Assembly (NCBI GenBank): GCA_904502175.1
Contig: CAJGDU010000074.1
Coordinates: 1-6,260, forward strand
DNA from: Clostridiaceae bacterium
GTDB lineage: Bacteria; Bacillota; Clostridia; Oscillospirales; Acutalibacteraceae
Length of the DNA: 6,260 nt
Reading direction: 5' to 3'
Every line of letters begins with the position of its first letter. Position 1 is the stretch's first letter. A program made the position numbers and the translations under genes. Below, piece by piece: positions 1 to 3,952 of the stretch. The notes under the pieces were generated by a model that saw nothing but the letters and a program-made list of their open reading frames with translations, did not search any database and had not been told where the DNA came from.

Positions 1-157
1 AAAACAATAAAATACAGGTACTATAGTATATAAAAAGAAGTCTGCTTCGATCTGCTGTCCCTAAGTGTTTCGCATATGGGGCTTCAGACAGGGTACGTTT
101 TGAAAAAAACCTGCCTTCCGTATTTGAAAAGAGGTACTGGCACTCTTCCTCGTTCCT
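1..157. other. AT-rich stretch with no recognisable gene
   Basis: This stretch is AT-rich compared with the genes around it and has no open frame resembling a known protein. It contains a 10-base palindrome (TACTATAGTA, 19-28) and several A/T runs. It occupies the place where the rest of the moxR gene should lie, yet no frame here reads as the upstream part of that ATPase. It may be the edge of an insertion, a deletion scar, or an assembly join. I cannot tell which from the window alone. Confidence 0.5.
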
Positions 158-403
158 TTGGCTGCACAGGCTGATAGCTACGAGGCCCAGGGAAAAACGC
201 TGCTGGTCCAGATGGCAAAGGCCAGAGCGTACCTTGCCGGCCGCAACTATGTGGCGCCGCAGGACGTCCAGGCACTGTTCTCTGACGTCTGCGGTCACCG
301 TATCATCCTGACGCCCCGGGCGAAGATCAAAAAGCGGACGCCGGAAGAGATCCTGACCGAAGTCCTGAAGTCCGTCCGCACCCCGAACCCCGCTGACAAA
401 TAA
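158..403 (+). pseudogene. C-terminal fragment of a MoxR-type AAA+ ATPase
   Basis: Only the end of the protein is present. The frame reads LLVQMAKARAYLAGRNYV, then APQDVQALF, then CGHRIIL, which is the C-terminal helical lid domain of MoxR ATPases, chaperone-like AAA+ proteins often linked to VWA-domain partners. The full family is roughly 300-330 residues; about 70 are recognisable here. Walker A, Walker B and sensor motifs are missing. An in-frame stop lies at 125-127, and the residues before about position 185 do not resemble the family. TTG 158 is only the first possible start and has no ribosome site; ATG 212 is also in frame but lies inside the lid helix. The fragment is therefore most likely a non-functional remnant, or a real gene cut by a contig join. 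The family call is firm; the pseudogene status is inferred. Confidence 0.7.
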
Positions 404-409
404 AAAGAA

Positions 410-442
410 AAAGCCCCCGGACCGAAACGGTTCGGGGGTTTT
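410..442. terminator. Bidirectional intrinsic terminator
   Basis: An 11-bp stem pairs 414-424 (CCCCCGGACCG) with 428-438 (CGGTTCGGGGG), with one G-T wobble and an AAA loop. It is flanked by an A-rich run on the left (402-412) and TTTT on the right (439-442), so both strands read as hairpin plus T-tract. It sits 7 bases after the moxR remnant stop and 7 bases after the end of the minus-strand regulator, so it can serve both converging transcripts. Confidence 0.9.
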
Positions 443-449
443 CTAGGGG

Positions 450-797
450 TCATTGCTTGTTTTTGTAGTTGACGACTTGTCGGATGAGACCTTCGACCAG
501 CTGGACTTCCGCGGGGGAGAGCTTGTCCAGCATGTCGTTGATGGCTCTGTGTCGGACGTAGGAGACGCTCTCGTCATCCATGTCCTCCCAGCCCATCAGG
601 TAGCCGGGCGTTACGCCGAGCGCCATGGCGGCGGCCTCGATCTTTTCCGAGGGGATGTTCGTGACGATCCCCATTTCGTACTTGTAGAGCGTCTGCTTGA
701 TGACGCCCATTTCCTGTGCAAGATCTGTCTGAGAAATGCCTTCTCGCTTCCGGGTGTCCCGGATGCGGTCGCCGACAGTCATTTCTTTTTCGGACAT
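450..797 (-). CDS. XRE (Cro/C1-type) transcriptional regulator
   Basis: A 115-residue DNA-binding protein. The helix-turn-helix domain covers residues about 8-66: RIRDTRKREGISQTDLAQEM gives the first helices, the recognition part is GVIKQTLYKYEMG, and the domain closes with IPSEKIEAAAMALGVTPGYL then MGW. This pattern is typical of short Bacillota and phage-type Cro/C1 regulators. The C-terminal 45 residues are charged and probably helical. They show no LexA-like peptidase or other ligand domain, so a dimerisation role is inferred. The start is the first ATG: GGAGAGGAG lies at 810-818, 12 bases upstream, whereas the internal ATG at codon 6 has no ribosome site. The gene diverges from the trpD-like gene across a region rich in inverted repeats, which suggests autoregulation and control of that neighbour. 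It could be a prophage remnant, but no other phage gene is visible. Confidence 0.9.
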   Translation of the reverse strand: MSEKEMTVGDRIRDTRKREGISQTDLAQEMGVIKQTLYKYEMGIVTNIPSEKIEAAAMALGVTPGYLMGWEDMDDESVSYVRHRAINDMLDKLSPAEVQLVEGLIRQVVNYKNKQ

Positions 798-834
798 GCC
801 TTAACACATCTCCTCTCCATTCTTTAGTAGTTCT

Positions 835-864
835 ATTATACAATTATTTGCTTTACGTTTTGAA
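835..864 (-). promoter_or_regulatory. Probable promoter of the XRE regulator
   Basis: On the minus strand a perfect TATAAT (-10, 835-840) is preceded by TTCAAA (-35-like, 859-864; 4 of 6 consensus matches) with an 18-base spacer. Transcription would begin near 828, giving a short leader ahead of the GGAGAGGAG ribosome site. A TTTAC half-site (852-856, plus-strand reading) lies between the two hexamers, where a bound repressor would block it. Confidence 0.6.
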
Positions 865-878
865 ATACTTGTTATAGT

Positions 879-934
879 GTTTTTGTCCGACAACCCGACT
901 TTTTTACACATGTAAAGAGGAGAAGGACAAAAAC
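879..934. repeat. Perfect 10-bp inverted repeat enclosing a smaller palindrome
   Basis: GTTTTTGTCC (879-888) and GGACAAAAAC (925-934) are exact reverse complements 36 bases apart. The 14-base palindrome TTTACACATGTAAA (903-916) lies between them. The right arm directly abuts the -35 box of the trpD promoter (935-940). There is no T-tract placed as in a terminator. The geometry fits an operator with spaced dimer sites that could loop, or a cruciform. This function is inferred. Confidence 0.55.
903..916. promoter_or_regulatory. Candidate operator palindrome TTTACACATGTAAA
   Basis: Two 6-base arms, TTTACA and TGTAAA, are separated by CA. The size and symmetry are typical of sites bound by a dimer of a Cro/C1-type regulator. 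It lies between the divergent promoters of the XRE gene and the trpD-like gene, about 19 bases upstream of the latter's -35 box. The TTTAC/GTAAA half-sites recur at 1001-1015. Binding by the neighbouring regulator is inferred. Confidence 0.5.
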
Positions 935-963
935 TGGACTTTTAGAGGCTCTTTCTTTATAAT
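935..963 (+). promoter_or_regulatory. Probable promoter of the trpD-yitT-GNAT run
   Basis: TGGACT (935-940, 4 of 6 matches to TTGACA) and a perfect TATAAT (958-963) are separated by the optimal 17 bases. Transcription would start near 970, leaving a leader of about 50 bases before the ATG at 1022. The -35 box abuts the right arm of the 10-bp inverted repeat, so a protein bound there would compete with RNA polymerase. Confidence 0.65.
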
Positions 964-1000
964 TTTTAGGAAGATTCATTTCGTGCGGTTCCGCGCGCAG

Positions 1001-1015
1001 TTTACCGGAGGTAAA
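1001..1015 (+). promoter_or_regulatory. Ribosome site inside a small inverted repeat
   Basis: TTTACC (1001-1006) and GGTAAA (1010-1015) are exact complements around GGA, and the Shine-Dalgarno sequence GGAGG (1007-1011) lies in the loop and right arm. It is 10 bases upstream of ATG 1022 and decides that start. As RNA, a 6-bp hairpin could partly hide the ribosome site. As DNA, it repeats the TTTAC/GTAAA half-sites of the 903-916 palindrome with a 5-base instead of a 4-base gap. Confidence 0.6.
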
Positions 1016-1021
1016 AGCATC

Positions 1022-2029
1022 ATGATCCAGGATTCCATCGTTGCTCTCATGAATAAACAGGACCTCTCTTTCGCCGAGGCGGAAGAGGCGGTCGATGAGA
1101 TCCTTTCCGGCCGTTCCACCGACATCCAGATCGGCGCGTTCCTGGTGGCTCTGGCCCTGAAGGGCGCCACCATCGACGAGTTCGCCGGTGCCGCCAAGGG
1201 CATGCGCAACCACTGCGACAAGTTCCTGAACGACCAGGACGTCCTGGAGATCGTCGGGACCGGGGGAGACAAGTCCAACACCTTCAACGTCTCCACGGCC
1301 GCCGCCATCGTCTGCGCCGCCGCCGGCATCAAAGTGGCCAAGCACGGAAACCGCGCCGCCACCAGCAACTGCGGCACCGCCGACGTGCTGGAGGCCCTCG
1401 GCATGAAACTGGCCATCCCGCCCGAAGGGATCCGGGAAGTCCTGGACAAGACGAACTTCTGCTTCCTGTTCGCCCAGAACAGCCACATCATGAACCGCTT
1501 CCTGGCGCCCATCCGCCGGCAGCTGCCCTGGGACACCGCCTTCGACATCCTCCGGCCCATCATCGACTACGCCGGCGCCGCCGAACACGTCATCGGCGTG
1601 AACGACGAGCGGTTCGTCGAGCCGCTGGCCCGGGTCCTCACGAAACTCGGCGCCACCCGCTGCATGATCGTCTACTCCGAGGACTGCCTCGATGAGATCT
1701 CCTGCGGCGGCAAGACCGTCGTCTGCGAGAGCATCGACGGCAACATCCGCACCTATTCGCTCTCTCCCACGCAGTACGGTCTCGACATCTGCACGAAGGA
1801 AGAGCTGTCCGGCGGCACCCCGAAGGTGAACGCCGCCATCCTGAACGACGTCTTCGCCGGCAAGAAAGGCCCCCAGCGCAACGCGGTGGTCTTCAGCGCG
1901 GCCCTCTGTCTCCACATCTCCAAAAACATTTCGGTGGAAGAGGGCATCTGCATCGCCGAAGAAATGCTGGACTCCGGCAAAGCCGCCGCGGTCCTCAAGG
2001 AAGTCGTCGACCTCACCGTCGACATGTGA
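1022..2029 (+). CDS. Anthranilate phosphoribosyltransferase-like protein (TrpD family)
   Basis: A 335-residue protein, the usual TrpD length. TrpD joins anthranilate to PRPP in tryptophan synthesis, in the cytoplasm. The N-terminal helical domain (1-70) is followed by GTGGD (79-83), NVST (89-92) and KHGNR (107-111) for PRPP and anthranilate binding, H155 and R165 in HIMNRFLAPIRR, P179, the Mg-binding pair D224-E225 in CLDEIS, and a typical TrpD C-terminus (TKEELSGGTP). Most catalytic positions known from the Sulfolobus enzyme are thus kept. The loop usually reading GPLTNPA is RPIIDYA (178-184) and the preceding GIRT is PWDT, both unusual. ATG 1022 is chosen for its GGAGG site; GTG 983 is in frame but lies too near the transcription start. 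No other trp gene is adjacent; the next genes encode a YitT protein and an acetyltransferase. Family is firm, but substrate is less sure, so the symbol is left blank. Confidence 0.85.
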   Translation: MIQDSIVALMNKQDLSFAEAEEAVDEILSGRSTDIQIGAFLVALALKGATIDEFAGAAKGMRNHCDKFLNDQDVLEIVGTGGDKSNTFNVSTAAAIVCAAAGIKVAKHGNRAATSNCGTADVLEALGMKLAIPPEGIREVLDKTNFCFLFAQNSHIMNRFLAPIRRQLPWDTAFDILRPIIDYAGAAEHVIGVNDERFVEPLARVLTKLGATRCMIVYSEDCLDEISCGGKTVVCESIDGNIRTYSLSPTQYGLDICTKEELSGGTPKVNAAILNDVFAGKKGPQRNAVVFSAALCLHISKNISVEEGICIAEEMLDSGKAAAVLKEVVDLTVDM

Positions 2030-2040
2030 CACCGACCCCA

Positions 2041-2069
2041 AAGGGCAACGAAGCTGCTTCGCTGCCCTT
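2041..2069 (+). terminator. Terminator-like hairpin after trpD, weak T-tract
   Basis: AAGGGCAACGAAG (2041-2053) pairs with CTTCGCTGCCCTT (2057-2069) around a CTG loop, 13 positions with one A-C mismatch, starting 12 bases after the trpD stop. The following bases are CCTTTATG rather than a T run, so termination would be inefficient. It may act as a partial terminator or an mRNA-processing or stabilising hairpin that lowers yitT expression relative to trpD. Confidence 0.5.
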
Positions 2070-2103
2070 CCTTTATGAAAACAACGAAAAGGAGCACAAG
2101 TCT

Positions 2104-3027
2104 TTGCCTGCCACATCTCTGCAGTCCATCCGGGAACACCCCGTTCTGAAAATCGTTCTGAAATACTTTGTCGTCACCCTCGGCATCCTCATCGACGCCA
2201 TCGCCCTGGAACTGTTCCTGGTGCCGAACCACGTCCTGGACGGGGGCCTGACCGGTATTTCCCTGATGATCGAATACAAGACCGACTGGCCGCTGGGTCT
2301 CATCGTGTCCGCCTTCAACCTGCCCTTCATATTTCTCGGGATGCGGCAGGTCGGAAAGCGCTTCGCCTTTGCCTATGCCTACGCGCTGGTCATCTTCACC
2401 ATTTTCACCCAGGCCTTCCACCACGTGGGGGCCATCACGGAGAATGAACTGCTGTCCATCGCTTTCGGCGGCTTCCTGCTTGGCGCCGGCGTCGGCCTCG
2501 TCCTGCGGGGCGGCGCCTGCATCGACGGCACGGAGCTGGTGGCCCTCATGATCTCGCGGAAGAGCAATATCTCCACGGGCCAGGTCATCCTCATCTTCAA
2601 CCTCATCATTTTCACGGTGGCCGCGTTCCTCTTCGGTGTGGACCGGGCACTCTTGTCCCTGCTCACGTATTACATCGCCTCCCGCATCATCGACAAGGTG
2701 GAAGAGGGTCTCGATACGGCGAAGCAGGTCATCGTCATCACGGACGACGCGGAGCCCATCGCCGACGAGATCTACAAGCGGCTCGGCCGCACCGTCACCA
2801 TCTCCTCCGCCCGGGGCCTCGTCTCCGGCAAAAAAGAGATGATGTATGTCGTCATCACCCGCCTGGAGCTGCCGGAACTGCGTGAGATCGTCCACGAGTC
2901 CGACGCCAGCGCGTTCATCACCATATCCGACGTCAACGAGATCATCGGCAAGCACGTCCAGAAGGTCGAGCCGGCCGTGGTCGAAGAACTGGAAGGAGGG
3001 GAAAGCTTTGTCCCTGGAGACCATTAA
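2104..3027 (+). CDS. YitT family membrane protein (DUF161 plus DUF2179)
   Basis: A 307-residue integral membrane protein. An N-terminal membrane domain has about five or six hydrophobic segments (roughly 18-40, 62-80, 88-106, 113-135, 158-178, 181-196) with family motifs FLVPNHVLDGGLTGIS and RGGACIDGTELVAL. A cytoplasmic DUF2179 domain (about 206-287) follows, with SSARGLVSGKKEMMYVVITR and AFITISDVNEIIG. YitT proteins are widespread in Bacillota; their transport or other activity is not established. I chose TTG 2104 because AAGGAG lies at 2089-2094, 9 bases upstream, and the protein then begins like its relatives. GTG 2026 is in frame, overlaps the trpD stop and would add 26 residues, but it has no ribosome site and its extra codons run through the hairpin at 2041-2069. 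The end overlaps the next gene by 20 bases. Confidence 0.88.
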   Translation: MPATSLQSIREHPVLKIVLKYFVVTLGILIDAIALELFLVPNHVLDGGLTGISLMIEYKTDWPLGLIVSAFNLPFIFLGMRQVGKRFAFAYAYALVIFTIFTQAFHHVGAITENELLSIAFGGFLLGAGVGLVLRGGACIDGTELVALMISRKSNISTGQVILIFNLIIFTVAAFLFGVDRALLSLLTYYIASRIIDKVEEGLDTAKQVIVITDDAEPIADEIYKRLGRTVTISSARGLVSGKKEMMYVVITRLELPELREIVHESDASAFITISDVNEIIGKHVQKVEPAVVEELEGGESFVPGDH

Positions 3028-3775
3028 GACGGTAGAGGACCTGTCCCTCAACGCCTGGCCGTCCCACCAGATGCAGGTCTATGACGGCTGGCTCCTGCGT
3101 TTCTCCTACTTCTACACCCATCGGACGAACTGTGTGGAGGCCATCGGCCCCGCCCAGCTGCCGCTGGCGGAGAAGGTGGAGTACTGCGAAGAGGTCTACC
3201 GCAAGTGGGGCACTCCCTGCATTTTCAAGATCAGCCCGTTGACGAGCCCGGCCCTGGAACTGTTCCTCGAGGAGCGGGGCTACGAAGTGGAGCACCGGGT
3301 GGACAACATGGTCCTGGACCTTTCTTCCGTGGGCGATGCACCCCTCCCGGACCCCGCCCTGCCGCTGGTCCTCGGCGACCGGGTGGACGACGAGTGGCTG
3401 GAGGGCCTGTTTGCCCTGAAGGGCACGGAGAACGCCACGCACCGCAAGGTGGTGCCCTCCATGTACGCCGCCATCCCGAAGGATGAGATCACGGTGAAAG
3501 TGTTCGACAAAGAGGGGCGCATCGCCGCCACCGGACTCGGGATCCTGGACCGGGGCTATGTCGGTGTCTACGCCATCCACGTGCGGGAGGACTGCCGCCG
3601 GATGGGGCTCGCCGAGCGCATCGTTCAGACCATTCTCCGGGAGGGGAAAAAGCAGGGCGCCTCGAAGGCTTACCTGCAGGTCGTCTCCGACAACGACCCC
3701 GCCATCTGCCTCTATGAAAAACTCGGCTTTACACAGGAGTACTCCTGCTGGTTCCGGGTCAAAGAGACCGCCTGA
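3008..3775 (+). CDS. GNAT family N-acetyltransferase, two-domain type
   Basis: A 255-residue protein that would transfer an acetyl group from acetyl-CoA to an unknown amine. The C-terminal half (about 120-250) is a typical GNAT domain: strand VGVYAIHV (185-192), the acetyl-CoA loop RRMGLA (197-202), the segment AYLQVVSDNDPAICLYEKLG (221-240) with the likely general-acid Tyr236, and final strand YSCWFRV. The N-terminal half (ending in the strand MVLDL) begins with a conserved-looking LSLNAWPSHQMQVYDGWLLR (12-31) and seems to be a degenerate second GNAT-like domain, as in other two-domain acetyltransferases; this is from memory of the family. Start TTG 3008 is set by AAGGAGG at 2993-2999, 8 bases upstream; frame upstream of it is low-complexity Ser/Arg shadow of yitT. 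The 20-base overlap with yitT suggests translational coupling. The substrate cannot be read from the sequence. Confidence 0.88.
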   Translation: MSLETIKTVEDLSLNAWPSHQMQVYDGWLLRFSYFYTHRTNCVEAIGPAQLPLAEKVEYCEEVYRKWGTPCIFKISPLTSPALELFLEERGYEVEHRVDNMVLDLSSVGDAPLPDPALPLVLGDRVDDEWLEGLFALKGTENATHRKVVPSMYAAIPKDEITVKVFDKEGRIAATGLGILDRGYVGVYAIHVREDCRRMGLAERIVQTILREGKKQGASKAYLQVVSDNDPAICLYEKLGFTQEYSCWFRVKETA

Positions 3776-3841
3776 GACTACATCTTGTGGTGAGTTATCC
3801 GACATCAGGGGTACATATTGTATTTTATAAACAGATTTATA

Positions 3842-3871
3842 TTGAAAAAGATAGCATAGAACTGATATGAT
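3842..3871 (+). promoter_or_regulatory. Probable promoter of the CapA-type gene
   Basis: TTGAAA (3842-3847) and TATGAT (3866-3871) are separated by 18 bases, and TGA directly before the -10 box makes an extended -10 (TGATATGAT). Transcription would begin near 3878. No hairpin terminator was found between the acetyltransferase stop (3775) and this promoter, so read-through from upstream remains possible. Confidence 0.65.
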
Positions 3872-3881
3872 TAATCTAATA

Positions 3882-3911
3882 GGGGCTGACTGACAGGCGG
3901 TCGGCTCCGCC
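3882..3911 (+). promoter_or_regulatory. Leader hairpins of the CapA-type mRNA, mutually exclusive
   Basis: GGGGCTGAC (3882-3890) can pair with GTCGGCTCC (3900-3908), 9 bp with two G-U wobbles. GGCGG (3896-3900) can instead pair with CCGCC (3907-3911). The GCTCC segment (3904-3908) also complements GGAGC (3929-3933), which contains the core of the ribosome site. The leader thus has competing structures, one of which would hide the Shine-Dalgarno sequence. Stems are short, so a regulatory role is inferred. Confidence 0.4.
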
Positions 3912-3931
3912 GAAATGGGCGAGAGAAAGGA

Positions 3932-3952
3932 GCTCTGAACGTGGAACAGAGC
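3932..3952 (+). promoter_or_regulatory. Hairpin presenting the GTG start codon in its loop
   Basis: GCTCTG (3932-3937) and CAGAGC (3947-3952) are exact complements around the 9-base loop AACGTGGAA, which carries the GTG start codon (3941-3943). The Shine-Dalgarno AAAGGAG (3926-3932) ends at the foot of the stem, 8 bases from the start. The stem may modulate initiation. Confidence 0.4.

Noticed and set aside
19..28. Palindrome TACTATAGTA
   Set aside because: A 10-base palindrome in AT-rich DNA is weak evidence alone, and no promoter or gene depends on it.
94..865. Shared 12-base word TACGTTTTGAAA at 94-105 and 854-865
   Set aside because: One 12-mer match between AT-rich stretches is about what chance gives in a window this size, and the flanks do not match, so it is not taken as an insertion-element end or duplication.
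983..1021. GTG 983 as start of the trpD-like gene
   Set aside because: It adds 13 residues absent from TrpD proteins and lies only about 13 bases after the predicted transcription start, whereas ATG 1022 has GGAGG.
872..2116. Long open frame on the minus strand opposite the trpD-like gene
   Set aside because: Its protein is Asp/Gly/Val/Arg-rich low complexity typical of the antisense of GC-rich coding DNA, with no ribosome site or recognisable domain; the plus strand encodes a clear TrpD homologue.
3776..3841. Possible terminator or small gene after the acetyltransferase
   Set aside because: No GC-rich stem with T-tract and no open frame with a ribosome site was found; only short AT-rich complementarity.
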